Below, one piece after another: positions 1-8,016 of a stretch of DNA of 64,000 nucleotides; position 1 is the first letter of the stretch, and each line of letters starts with the position of its first letter. This DNA is from Rhodospirillaceae bacterium. Its GTDB lineage: Bacteria; Pseudomonadota; Alphaproteobacteria; Rhodospirillales; UBA2165. The stretch spans positions 1 to 64,000 of the forward strand of contig CANIGJ010000018.1 in NCBI GenBank assembly GCA_947467145.1, in the 5' to 3' direction. Under the pieces are notes generated by a model. The model saw only the letters and a program-made list of their open reading frames with translations. It did not search any database and was not told where the DNA came from. Both the position numbers and the translations under genes were made by a program.

Positions 1-1436
1 CAAAATCTCTGCTTTTTGAGCCGGAGCGCATTGGCGATCACCGAGACCGACGACAGGCTCATGGCGGCACTCGCGATCATCGGCGACAGCAACAGGCCGA
101 AGGCCGGATACAGCACCCCGGCCGCGACCGGCACGCCGAGCGCGTGAGCGAGCTTGGGTTCGGGGCCGAAGTAGGCCCACACGATGCAGGTGACGATTGC
201 CGCCAACAGAACCGCCGGCACGAACCACGCCGAAACCTTATCGACGAGGCGCTGCACCGGCGCCTGGCTGCGTTGCGCCTCTGCCACCAAGGTCACGATG
301 CGGGCCAGCAGGGTCGCGTTGCCGACGCGCTCGGCGCTCATGATGAAGCCGCCGTCTTGCGAAAGCGTACCGCCGGTCACCTTGTCGCCGAGCTTTTTCG
401 CGACGGGCAGCGACTCGCCCGTGATCATGGATTCGTCGATCGTGGCCGTACCTTCGACGATCGCGCCGTCCACCGGCACATGATCGCCCGGCCGGACGCG
501 CAGGCGGTCGCCCTTGATGACTTGATCGAGCGGCACGTCGCTGTCCGATCCATCGGCTCCGACGCGCCGTGCGGTTTTAGGGGCGAGGTCGAGCAGCGCC
601 CGGATCGCGCCGCTGGTCGCCGCGCGCGCCCTCAGTTCCAGCACTTGGCCGAGCAGGACGAGTGTCGTGATCACGGCCGCCGCTTCGAAATAGACGCCGA
701 CCTCGCCGTGATGGTTCTGGAACGCGGGCGGAAACAGATCGGGCCAGAGCGTCGCGATGACACTGAAGACATAGGCGACGCCGACACCGATGCCGATCAG
801 GGTGAACATATTCGGGCTGCGATGTTTGATCGACGCCCAAGCACGCTGGAAGAACGGCCACGCGCCCCACATCACGACCGGTGTCGCGAGCGCGGCTTGA
901 TACCAGATCGTGCCGGCGATCTCGCCCATTGCCATGACGAGCGTCGGAACGGACAGAACCAGCGAAATCCAGAAGCGCCGCTGCATGTCGCGGAGTTCGC
1001 CGTCATCCTCCGCCCCTGCCGCCAAGGGATCGAGCGGTTCGAGCGCCATGCCGCATTTCGGGCAGGACCCCGGGCCGACCTGCTTTACCTCTGGGTGCAT
1101 CCGGCAGGTATAGATCGCGCCCGGCTTTACGGCCGGCGCTACATGCTCGTGCTTGTGCAGGTATGTGTCGGGCGACGCGGCGAACTTGTCCTTACATTTC
1201 GGATTGCAGAAGAAGTAGTCGGCGCCGTCATGAACCAAGATGTGCTTTGCCGTTGCCTTGGTGACCTTCATGCCGCAGACCGGATCGGTCGCTTTGGTAT
1301 AGGTCTCGGGTGCTGCCTCGAACTTCGCTTTGCATTTGGGGCCGCAGAAAAAATAGTCGATGCCGTCGTGGCTATGACGGTGTTTGGCGGTGTCGGTTTC
1401 GACGGTCATCCCGCAGACGGGATCTTTGACGTTCAT
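1..1436 (-). CDS. copA: Copper-transporting P-type ATPase lacking its catalytic core (partial at window edge)
   Basis: The frame stays open from an ATG at 1436 to the window edge (478 residues, no stop reached). It begins with two YHS domains (about 6-49 and 51-93, Cys 8/31/35 and 54/77/81) and a heavy-metal-binding domain (YTCRMHPEV...CPKCGM, 109-130). Membrane segments and an actuator domain with TGES at 339-342 follow. After FGPEPKLAHAL (to residue 433) the frame continues directly with GVPVAAGVLYP and MSLSSVSVIANALRL, which is the normal C-terminus of CopA-type pumps. The CPC metal-binding helix, the DKTGT phosphorylation site and the GDGxND hinge should lie between these blocks and are absent. 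Reading is in frame across the joint. As written it cannot hydrolyse ATP; it is either a decayed gene or an assembly collapse. It diverges from the CsoR-type gene. Confidence 0.8.
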   Translation of the reverse strand, partial: MNVKDPVCGMTVETDTAKHRHSHDGIDYFFCGPKCKAKFEAAPETYTKATDPVCGMKVTKATAKHILVHDGADYFFCNPKCKDKFAASPDTYLHKHEHVAPAVKPGAIYTCRMHPEVKQVGPGSCPKCGMALEPLDPLAAGAEDDGELRDMQRRFWISLVLSVPTLVMAMGEIAGTIWYQAALATPVVMWGAWPFFQRAWASIKHRSPNMFTLIGIGVGVAYVFSVIATLWPDLFPPAFQNHHGEVGVYFEAAAVITTLVLLGQVLELRARAATSGAIRALLDLAPKTARRVGADGSDSDVPLDQVIKGDRLRVRPGDHVPVDGAIVEGTATIDESMITGESLPVAKKLGDKVTGGTLSQDGGFIMSAERVGNATLLARIVTLVAEAQRSQAPVQRLVDKVSAWFVPAVLLAAIVTCIVWAYFGPEPKLAHALGVPVAAGVLYPAFGLLLSPMIASAAMSLSSVSVIANALRLKKQRF

Positions 1437-1479
1437 GACGGCTCTCAAACAAAAGGCGGCGATTTCGACTTGAAGTCAT

Positions 1480-1496
1480 ATACCCTAGGGGGGTAT
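1480..1496. promoter_or_regulatory. Candidate CsoR-type operator
   Basis: The near-palindrome ATACCCTAGGGGGGTAT lies between the divergent copper ATPase and CsoR-type genes. A G-tract with AT-rich ends is the known shape of CsoR/RcnR-family operators. It overlaps the first possible ATG (1495) of the repressor gene, so binding could block transcription of both genes. Confidence 0.6.
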
Positions 1497-1782
1497 GGTA
1501 TCAAGCATGGAAACCGCACTTAAAAAATCCAGTGCCTCGCGCCTCGGCCGCATCGAAGGCCAGGTGCGCGGTGTCGCCCGCATGATCGATGAGGACCGTT
1601 ACTGCATCGACGTGTTGACCCAGATCCGCGCTATCCAGGCCGCGCTCAATAAGGTGGAGCAGGAAATCCTGCGCGAACATCTCAATCACTGCGTCGCCCA
1701 CGCCTTCCATTCCGGCGACGACAACGAAAAGCTGCGCATGGTCGATGAGATCATCGACGTGCTCGAGCATCGCGGCCGCTAA
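1495..1782 (+). CDS. csoR: CsoR-family copper-sensing transcriptional repressor
   Basis: DUF156/CsoR-family all-helical metal sensor of 91-95 aa. It has the signature SRLGRIEGQVRGV followed by RYCIDVLTQI and EHLNHCV. Counted from the second Met (METALKK, 1507), the ligands are Cys33, His58 and Cys62. This matches the Cys-His-Cys spacing of Cu(I)-sensing CsoR, rather than the nickel or formaldehyde members. The start is ambiguous: ATG 1495 sits inside the operator and has no well-spaced ribosome site, while ATG 1507 is 13 bases after the G-run. The gene probably represses the divergent ATPase and its own transcript with the DUF305 gene 20 bases downstream, releasing on copper binding. Confidence 0.88.
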   Translation: MVSSMETALKKSSASRLGRIEGQVRGVARMIDEDRYCIDVLTQIRAIQAALNKVEQEILREHLNHCVAHAFHSGDDNEKLRMVDEIIDVLEHRGR

Positions 1783-1802
1783 TCGAAAATCGGAGGACAA
1801 TT

Positions 1803-2159
1803 ATGAACACGAAGACTTTGGCCCTCGCGGCCGCGCTGATCGCCCTGCCCGCTTTGGCGTTCGCACAGATGGATCACAACAACCACGGTGCGCCCAAGGC
1901 CGACGCCGCCTCGACCAAGGCTTACGGCGACGCCAACGCCAAGATGCACAAGGACATGGACATCACATTCAGCGGCAATGCCGACGTCGATTTCATCCGT
2001 GGCATGATCCCGCATCATCAGGGCGCGGTGGATATGGCCAAGGTCGTTCTGCAATACGGCAAGGACCCTGAGGTAAAGAAGCTCGCGACCGGCATCATCG
2101 CGGACCAGGAGAAGGAAATCGCCTGGATGACCGACTGGCTCACGAAGAACGCGAAATAA
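1803..2159 (+). CDS. DUF305 (CopM-like) periplasmic metal-binding protein
   Basis: 118 aa with a clear signal peptide (MNTKTLALAAALIALPALAFA, cleavage near residue 21). The DUF305 signature RGMIPHHQGAVDMAK lies at about 66-80. Members of this ferritin-like helical family, such as cyanobacterial CopM, bind copper or silver in the periplasm. A mature N-terminus beginning MDHNNHG adds Met and His ligands. It has a strong ribosome site (GGAGGA, 6 bases before ATG) and follows the CsoR-type gene by 20 bases, so co-transcription and a copper-buffering role are likely. The exact metal is not shown by sequence. Confidence 0.85.
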   Translation: MNTKTLALAAALIALPALAFAQMDHNNHGAPKADAASTKAYGDANAKMHKDMDITFSGNADVDFIRGMIPHHQGAVDMAKVVLQYGKDPEVKKLATGIIADQEKEIAWMTDWLTKNAK

Positions 2160-2195
2160 GGCCAAATCTCGCGGAATCCTTGACGCTTGCGCCCT

Positions 2196-2219
2196 GGGGC
2201 GGCACTTTGCCGCACCCCA
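2196..2219. promoter_or_regulatory. GC-rich hairpin between the copper cluster and trpG
   Basis: GGGGCGGCA-CTT-TGCCGCACCCC can fold into a stem with one bulged A. It ends about 20 bases before the trpG start. There is no T-tract, so it is not a typical intrinsic terminator. It could stabilise an mRNA end or act as a leader structure. A TTGACG hexamer lies at 2180-2185 without a convincing -10. Confidence 0.3.
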
Positions 2220-2240
2220 TCGGGACGTTAAGGTATAGCC

Positions 2241-2834
2241 ATGCTTCTGCTGATCGATAACTACGACAGCTTCACCTACAACCTCTGGCACTATTTCAGT
2301 GAGATGGGGGTCGAGGTCGAGGTCGCGCGCAATGACGCGCTGACGGTCGGCGAAGCCATGGCCAAACGGCCCGAGGCCATCATCATCTCGCCCGGCCCCT
2401 GCGATCCAGACAAGGCCGGCATCTGCCTCGATTTGATCGCCGAAGCCACCGGCAAGATACCGCTGTTCGGCGTGTGCCTGGGCTTCCAGGCCATCGGTCA
2501 GTCCTTGGGCATTCCGGTCGTGCGGGCGCCGCAGCCGATGCACGGCAAGCTCTCGTCGATGAAGCATACCGGGACCGGCATCTTCAAAGGCATTCCCAAC
2601 CCGTTCAAGGCGACGCGGTACCATTCGCTGATGCTCGAACGTATTGCCGATTGGCCGACCGATCTGGAAATCACCTGCGAGACCGAAGACGGCATCGTGA
2701 TGGGTATCCAGCACCGCAAACATGCCATCTCGGCCGTGCTGTTCCATCCGGAAAGCATCGCGTCGGAACACGGCCACACCATGATCGGTAATTTCCTCGA
2801 TATGGCGAATTGTAAGCGTCGGAAAGCAGCATGA
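2241..2834 (+). CDS. trpG: Anthranilate synthase component II (glutamine amidotransferase)
   Basis: 197-aa class I glutamine amidotransferase that supplies ammonia to TrpE for anthranilate formation from chorismate. The nucleophile elbow [11 protein letters not shown] places Cys79, and FHPESIAS gives His169 and Glu171 of the triad. The oxyanion motif [11 protein letters not shown] is at 50-60. Length matches the family, and the ribosome site AAGG lies 8 bases upstream. It overlaps trpD by 4 bases (ATGA). Its partner trpE, which precedes trpG in many relatives, is not in this window. PabA could share this protein, but the trp context favours trpG. Confidence 0.95.
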   Translation: MLLLIDNYDSFTYNLWHYFSEMGVEVEVARNDALTVGEAMAKRPEAIIISPGPCDPDKAGICLDLIAEATGKIPLFGVCLGFQAIGQSLGIPVVRAPQPMHGKLSSMKHTGTGIFKGIPNPFKATRYHSLMLERIADWPTDLEITCETEDGIVMGIQHRKHAISAVLFHPESIASEHGHTMIGNFLDMANCKRRKAA

Positions 2835-3862
2835 CCGAGCTTGCCGATATGAAGGCCCTGCTCGGCATTGTCGCCAAGGGCGAGACCCTGAGCGAAGAGC
2901 AGGCCGAAGCCGCCTTCAACATCATCATGTCAGGCGATGCGACGCCGGCACAGATCGGCGGCTTCCTGATGGCCCTGCGCGTGCGCGGCGAAACGGTGCC
3001 CGAGATCACGGGCGCGGCGCGCGCCATGCGCGCCAAGTGCTCCTACGTTGCCGCTCCCAAGGGTGCCATGGATATCGTCGGTACCGGCGGTGACGCCACC
3101 GGCACCTATAATATCTCGACCGGCGCGGCCATCGTGACCGCGGCCTGCGGCGTGCCGATCGCCAAACACGGCAATCGGGCGCTGTCGTCCAAATCGGGCG
3201 CGGCCGATGCGCTGACGTCGCTCGGCATCAACCTCGATGCGCCCTTCCCCGTGATCGAAAAATCGATCGCCGAGGCCAAGATCGGCTTCCTGATGGCGCC
3301 ACGCCATCATAGCGCCATGCGCCATGTCGGCCCGGCGCGCGTCGAACTGGCTACCCGCACGGTATTCAATCTGTTGGGTCCGATCTGCAATCCCGCCGGT
3401 GTGGCGCGCCAATTGACCGGCGTGTTCGCCCGCGAATGGGTGCAGCCGGTCGCTGAAACCTTGGGCCGTCTCGGCAGCGAAGCCGCCTGGGTGGTACACG
3501 GCTCCGACGGTTCGGACGAAATCACCACGACCGGCACGACCTATGTGTCCGAGTTGAAGAACGGCAAGGTCACGAATTTCGAGATCACGCCCGAAGACGC
3601 CGGCTTGGCGCGCGTGCAGCCCGCTGACCTTAAAGGCGGCGATGCGGATCATAACGCGGCGGCCATCCACAAGATGCTGGCCGGCGAGAAAGGCCCCTAT
3701 CGCGATGTTGTGCTGATGAACGCTGCGGCCGCGCTCATCGTCGCCGGCAAGGCCACCGACCTGAAGGACGGCGTACGCATCGCTGGCGACGCCATTGCGC
3801 TGGGTGCCGCGCGCAAAACGCTTGAGGTCATGGTCGCGATCTCGCGCGAGGATGCGCCATGA
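2831..3862 (+). CDS. trpD: Anthranilate phosphoribosyltransferase
   Basis: 343 aa. It transfers phosphoribose from PRPP to anthranilate, the second step of tryptophan synthesis. The PRPP/diphosphate-binding motif [14 protein letters not shown] is at 84-97, and [15 protein letters not shown], the anthranilate-contacting segment, follows near 112-126. The N-terminal helical domain and C-terminal alpha/beta domain are complete. It overlaps trpG upstream and trpC downstream by 4 bases each, indicating translational coupling. Confidence 0.96.
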   Translation: MTELADMKALLGIVAKGETLSEEQAEAAFNIIMSGDATPAQIGGFLMALRVRGETVPEITGAARAMRAKCSYVAAPKGAMDIVGTGGDATGTYNISTGAAIVTAACGVPIAKHGNRALSSKSGAADALTSLGINLDAPFPVIEKSIAEAKIGFLMAPRHHSAMRHVGPARVELATRTVFNLLGPICNPAGVARQLTGVFAREWVQPVAETLGRLGSEAAWVVHGSDGSDEITTTGTTYVSELKNGKVTNFEITPEDAGLARVQPADLKGGDADHNAAAIHKMLAGEKGPYRDVVLMNAAAALIVAGKATDLKDGVRIAGDAIALGAARKTLEVMVAISREDAP

Positions 3863-4658
3863 GCGACGTGTTGGAAAAGATCAACGCCGACAAGCTCGCC
3901 TTCGTTGCCGCGCGCAAGCGCAAGATAGGCGAATGCGCGCTGATGGAAACCGCGATCATGCAGTCGCCGGTACGCGGTTTCGCCAAATCCCTTGAGCGCG
4001 CCTCAGCCAGTGGCTTCGGCCTGATCGCCGAGATCAAGAAAGCCTCGCCGTCCGGCGGTATGATCCGCCCGGAATTTGATCCACCGGCGCTGGCTCAGGC
4101 TTATGAGCGCGGCGGTGCGGCGTGCCTGTCGATCCTAACCGACGAGCCTTATTTCCAAGGCGAAGATGCGCATCTGATCGCGGCGCGCGCGGCATGCACG
4201 CTGCCGGTGCTGCGCAAGGACTTTATGCTGGAGCCCTATCAGATCATCGAAGCGCGTGCGATCGGCGCCGATTGCATCCTGATCATCATGGCCTCGTTGG
4301 ATGACAAGCGCGCGGGCGAGCTTAAGGCCGCCGCCGAAGGGCTCGGCATGGATGTGATGATCGAAGTCCACAACGCCGAGGAACTCGAGCGCGCGCTCAA
4401 GCTCAATCCCAAGCTGCTCGGTATCAACAACCGTAACCTCAAGACCCTGGTCACCGATCTTGCGACCACCGAAGCCTTGTCGGCGATGGTGCCGAAAGAC
4501 GCGATGATGGTCTGCGAGTCGGGCCTCAAGACTCACGCCGATCTGCAACGCATGGCGAAGGTCGGCGCGCGCTGCTTCCTGGTCGGCGAGTCGCTGATGC
4601 GCCAAGCCGACGTCGAACAAGCGACCAAAAACTTCCTGCTGGGCACGAAGGTTTCCGC

Positions 4659-4662
<4 letters not shown>
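3859..4662 (+). CDS. trpC: Indole-3-glycerol phosphate synthase
   Basis: 267-aa single-domain TIM-barrel enzyme, with no TrpF fusion. It closes the carboxyphenylamino-deoxyribulose phosphate intermediate to indole-3-glycerol phosphate. Typical motifs are [13 protein letters not shown] near 54-66, [11 protein letters not shown], the lysine-bearing [18 protein letters not shown] and SESG-like VCESGL. It overlaps trpD and moaC by 4 bases, so the trp and molybdenum-cofactor genes form one coupled run. Confidence 0.96.
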
Positions 4663-5131
<469 letters not shown>

Positions 5132-5135
<4 letters not shown>

Positions 5136-6370
5136 TGGACGCCCCGCGCCCGCGCATGATCCCGGTCGCCGAAGCGCAAGCCAATGTGCTGAACGGTGTG
5201 ACGCGCTTGGCGTCAGAAGATGTCAGCGTCGCCGAATCGTTCGGGCGCATCCTGGCCGAGGATGTCGCCTCGCGCATGACTCAGCCGCCCGTCGCGGTGT
5301 CGTCGATGGACGGTTACGCGGTGCGTTCGGCCGATGTCGCCAACGTTCCCTCCGGTCTCAAACTTATTGGGGAATCATCGGCCGGGCGCGGCTTCACCGG
5401 CAAGATGGGCCCGGGCGAAACCGTCCGCATTTTCACCGGCGCGCCGATTCCTGAGGGCGCCGACGCCATCGTCATTCAGGAAGATACCGACGTTGCTGGC
5501 ACGCAGATCACGATGAAAGAATCGTCCGGCGCAGGACGCTATGTACGTCCCGCCGGATTGGATTTCGCTGCAGGTCAGGTGCTGCTCAAAGCCGGCAAGC
5601 GGATCAATTCGCGCGATGTGGCGCTGATCGCCGGCATGAACGTTCCCTGGGTGAAGGTGACGCGCCGCCCGCGCGTCGCCATCCTGTCGACCGGTAACGA
5701 ACTCGTCATGCCGGGCGATCCGATGGGCGCGCATCAGATCATCTCGTCAAATTCGCTGGGCTTGGCCGCGTTTGTGGCGGCAGCCGGCGGCAGCGCGGTC
5801 AATCTCGGTATCGCCATCGATGAGCCGGGTGCGTTGCGCGACAAGCTCGCCGGCATTCGCGGCATGGATATGCTGGTCACCATCGGCGGCGCCAGCGTCG
5901 GCGATTACGACCTCGTCAAACAGGTCGCGGGCGCCGAAGGTCTGGATATCAATTTCAGCCAGGTCGCGATGCGCCCTGGCAAGCCGCTGATCTTCGGCAA
6001 AATTCATGGCGTGCCGATGCTCGGCCTGCCCGGCAATCCGGTCTCGGCCGGTGTCTGCGCCACGCTTTATCTGAAACCCGCCATCGACGTGATGCTGGGC
6101 GCCAAAACGGCCGCGAACGCGGGCACCGTCGCCGAAACCGCCGTGCTCGGCGCGGACGTGCCGGAGAACGATCGCCGCCAGGATTATCTGCGCTCGAAAC
6201 TCGAGCTTTCGGCCGCTGGCGAGCTTACTGCGACGCCGTTCGCCAAGCAGGATTCCTCCATGCTGGCGTTCTTCGCCCAGGCCGATTGTCTGGTGGTGCG
6301 CGCGCCCAACGCGCCCGCGCTCAAAAAAGGCGAGCGCGTGCCCGTCGTGCGGCTCGATCCGGGCGCTTAA
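5132..6370 (+). CDS. moeA: Molybdopterin molybdenumtransferase MoeA
   Basis: 412 aa. It inserts molybdate into adenylylated molybdopterin to finish the cofactor. The N-terminal domain has VSSMDGYAV, domain III has ILSTGNEL and [11 protein letters not shown], and the C-terminal region has [10 protein letters not shown] and GLPGNPVSA. The start is GTG at 5132 (overlapping the moaC stop) or the adjacent ATG at 5135; protein length barely changes. It is the last gene of the trp-moa run. Confidence 0.95.
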
Positions 6371-6388
6371 GCCGGACGCAAAAAGAGT

Positions 6389-6568
6389 CTAAGCGACCCG
6401 CATACTGGTGCTGGTCTGGCTGCGCCGCTGGCGCGTGCTTTCCTCGATACCAAGCGCCGCGATCAACGCGAGCTCCTCGGTGCGGTAGCTGCCGAGCATT
6501 GTGAGGGTCTGGGTGTCGAAGATCACCCACTTCTGGGTCGTGTGCTGATATTGCACCGTGTAACGCAT
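6389..6568 (-). CDS. Small conserved-looking protein of unknown function
   Basis: 59 aa from ATG at 6568 (a GTG at 6580 is possible). The sequence MRYTVQYQHTTQKWVIFDTQ suggests a short beta-hairpin in which a tryptophan follows a charged turn, followed by a helix (TEELALIAALGIEES). I recognise no named family. The opposite-strand alternatives here look like shadows because they are arginine- and alanine-rich without a pattern. It lies convergent to moeA, and a 25-codon reading frame ends 5 bases before it. Confidence 0.55.
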   Translation of the reverse strand: MRYTVQYQHTTQKWVIFDTQTLTMLGSYRTEELALIAALGIEESTRQRRSQTSTSMRVA

Positions 6569-6573
6569 TCTGC

Positions 6574-6651
6574 TCACCACGATATGTTTGTTATTAGGAC
6601 GAATACGTTAGCGTTCGAGTGGTTACCATTTCGTTGACCCCGGAGTGGCAT
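6574..6651 (-). CDS. Possible 25-aa leader ORF
   Basis: A strong ribosome site (AAGGAG, 8 bases upstream) precedes ATG at 6651. The frame encodes MPLRGQRNGNHSNANVFVLI and ends with TGA at 6574, 5 bases before the ATG of the 59-aa gene. The spacing would allow translational coupling. The peptide resembles no family that I know. The ribosome site could also be accidental. Confidence 0.25.
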   Translation of the reverse strand: MPLRGQRNGNHSNANVFVLITNISW

Positions 6652-6700
6652 GATTCGCGCTCCTTTTCAAAGTCTTAGGCGTCCTCAAGCGGCTTGCAAT

Positions 6701-6910
6701 TCAGTCTTCGACCCGAAAGCCGATTTTCAGCCGCACCTGGTAATGGGCGACTTCGTTGTTCACGATCTGACCGCGTGTTTCGACGACCTCGAACCAATCG
6801 AGATGCCGCACGGTTTTCGACGCCCGATCGACGGCGTTGTCGATCGCATCTTCGACCGTTTCCGTCGACGATCCGACCAGCTCAATCACCCGATAGACAT
6901 GGTCGTTCAT
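6701..6910 (-). CDS. Dodecin family flavin-binding protein
   Basis: 69 aa from ATG at 6910, with GGAG 6 bases upstream. A longer frame to 6970 exists but adds only unpatterned residues. The sequence starts MNDHVYRVIELVGSS and continues with the dodecin features ETVEDAIDNAVDRA, HLDWFEVVETRGQI and the closing strand YQVRLKIGF. Trp46 corresponds to the residue that stacks on the isoalloxazine ring. Dodecins form hollow dodecamers that store or buffer riboflavin or FMN in the cytoplasm. It stands alone between the small unknown gene and the lexA promoter region. Confidence 0.9.
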   Translation of the reverse strand: MNDHVYRVIELVGSSTETVEDAIDNAVDRASKTVRHLDWFEVVETRGQIVNNEVAHYQVRLKIGFRVED

Positions 6911-7167
6911 GGCGTTCTCCTTGCAGCTCAGACTCGATTGCGGCGCGAACATTCCCGGCGATGAAGACATGCACGGGATGCTTATCCGGTCACGATAAAG
7001 CTACCGGCGTATCGGTTGGTTCCCCCACGAAGTGAGCGAGACTGCAAAGGTTGATTAGGTGCGGATCGCGTCATCAGTGAGAGCATGGGAAGGCCCTCGG
7101 ACGTGTTGCGGGGGGCTTTCATTGGGCGGCCATTCCCGCGTCTCGGCAGCGCCTGTGGAAAACCCTC
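6911..7167. other. Intergenic region between dodecin and the lexA promoter
   Basis: About 260 bases without a supportable gene. It must contain the dodecin promoter (minus strand) but I see no convincing hexamers. Short frames here lack codon bias and ribosome sites. A G-run at about 7110-7116 is the only conspicuous local feature. Confidence 0.5.
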
Positions 7168-7196
7168 TTGACGCTCGAAAAGAACCAAACTAGAAC
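7168..7196 (+). promoter_or_regulatory. lexA promoter with consensus SOS box
   Basis: TTGACG (7168-7173), a 17-base spacer and TAGAAC (7191-7196) form a plausible sigma70 promoter. GAAC-N7-GAAC at 7182-7196 is, on the other strand, a perfect alphaproteobacterial LexA box GTTC-N7-GTTC. It covers the -10, so LexA would occlude its own promoter. Confidence 0.75.
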
Positions 7197-7206
7197 ATGC
7201 GTGATT

Positions 7207-7221
7207 GTTTTTGTTTTGTTC
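7207..7221 (+). promoter_or_regulatory. Second, imperfect SOS box
   Basis: GTTT-N7-GTTC at 7207-7221 differs from the LexA box consensus at one base. It lies just downstream of the first box, close to the expected transcription start. Tandem sites would give tighter autoregulation. Confidence 0.45.
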
Positions 7222-7260
7222 TATATCTAGTGGCTCGCCGCTAGGGAAATGGAGCCTGGG

Positions 7261-7956
7261 ATGTTGACCAAGAAGCAGTATGAATTGCTGCTGTTCATTG
7301 ACCGCCGTCTGAAAGAAGGCGGCGTTTCGCCCTCTTTCGACGAAATGAAGGATGCCCTCGATCTTAAATCGAAATCCGGCATCCATCGCCTGATTACAGG
7401 CCTGGAGGAACGCGGCTTCATCCGCCGCCTCGCCCACAAGGCGCGCGCCCTCGAAGTCCTGAAATTGCCCGAGAACCTGCAAGACGCCGCCGCCCCCGCT
7501 GCCAAGCCGGGCCTCGGCGCCAATGTGGTGCGCGGCGCGTTCGATCGCCGCCCCCGCGCGGTTGCCGCCAACGATGCGACCGAGCTGCCGCTGCTCGGTA
7601 AAATCGCCGCCGGTACACCGATCGAAGCCTTGCGCGATCATTCGCAGTCGATCCCGATCCCGCCCGATATGATCGGCCGGGGCGAACATTACGCCCTGAC
7701 CATCGAGGGCGACTCGATGATCGACGACGGTATCTTCGACGGCGACACGGTCGTCATCCAGCGCTGCGACACGGCCGAAAACGGTGCCATCGTTGTGGCC
7801 TTGGTCGACAATGCCGAAGCGACCTTGAAGCACATCCGCCGCAAGGGTGACTCCATCGCGCTCGAGCCGGCGAACAAAGCCTACGAGACGCGCATCTTCG
7901 GCCCGGATCGGGTCAAGGTGCAGGGCCGTCTCGTCGGACTGCTGCGCAAGTATTGA
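7261..7956 (+). CDS. lexA: LexA repressor, SOS regulator
   Basis: 231 aa from ATG 7261 (GGAG 6 bases upstream; the in-frame ATG at 7249 has a poorer site). The N-terminal winged helix [19 protein letters not shown] is of the alphaproteobacterial type. The C-terminal S24 peptidase domain has the Ala117-Gly118 cleavage site (KIAAGTP), the nucleophile Ser152 in [10 protein letters not shown] and the general base Lys190. RecA filaments trigger self-cleavage on DNA damage. Two upstream LexA boxes indicate autoregulation. It is convergent with comEC and shares its terminator region. Confidence 0.96.
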   Translation: MLTKKQYELLLFIDRRLKEGGVSPSFDEMKDALDLKSKSGIHRLITGLEERGFIRRLAHKARALEVLKLPENLQDAAAPAAKPGLGANVVRGAFDRRPRAVAANDATELPLLGKIAAGTPIEALRDHSQSIPIPPDMIGRGEHYALTIEGDSMIDDGIFDGDTVVIQRCDTAENGAIVVALVDNAEATLKHIRRKGDSIALEPANKAYETRIFGPDRVKVQGRLVGLLRKY

Positions 7957-7981
7957 TCTCACGGCACTGCCGTTGAGTGAG

Positions 7982-8014
7982 CCCTGGGCGAACCCCCATT
8001 CGCCCAGGGTTTTT
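7982..8014 (+). terminator. Intrinsic terminator of lexA
   Basis: An 11-bp perfect stem (CCCTGGGCGAA / TTCGCCCAGGG), a 6-base loop and a TTTTTCTTT tract follow lexA by 25 bases. The comEC stop codon (TAA read on minus, 8017-8019) lies in the T-tract. Confidence 0.9.
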
Positions 8015-8016
8015 CT

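Noticed and set aside
144..1523. 459-aa plus-strand frame over the copper ATPase
   Set aside because: It is antisense to an ATPase with clear domain motifs; its composition is the arginine/aspartate-rich pattern of a reverse-strand shadow.
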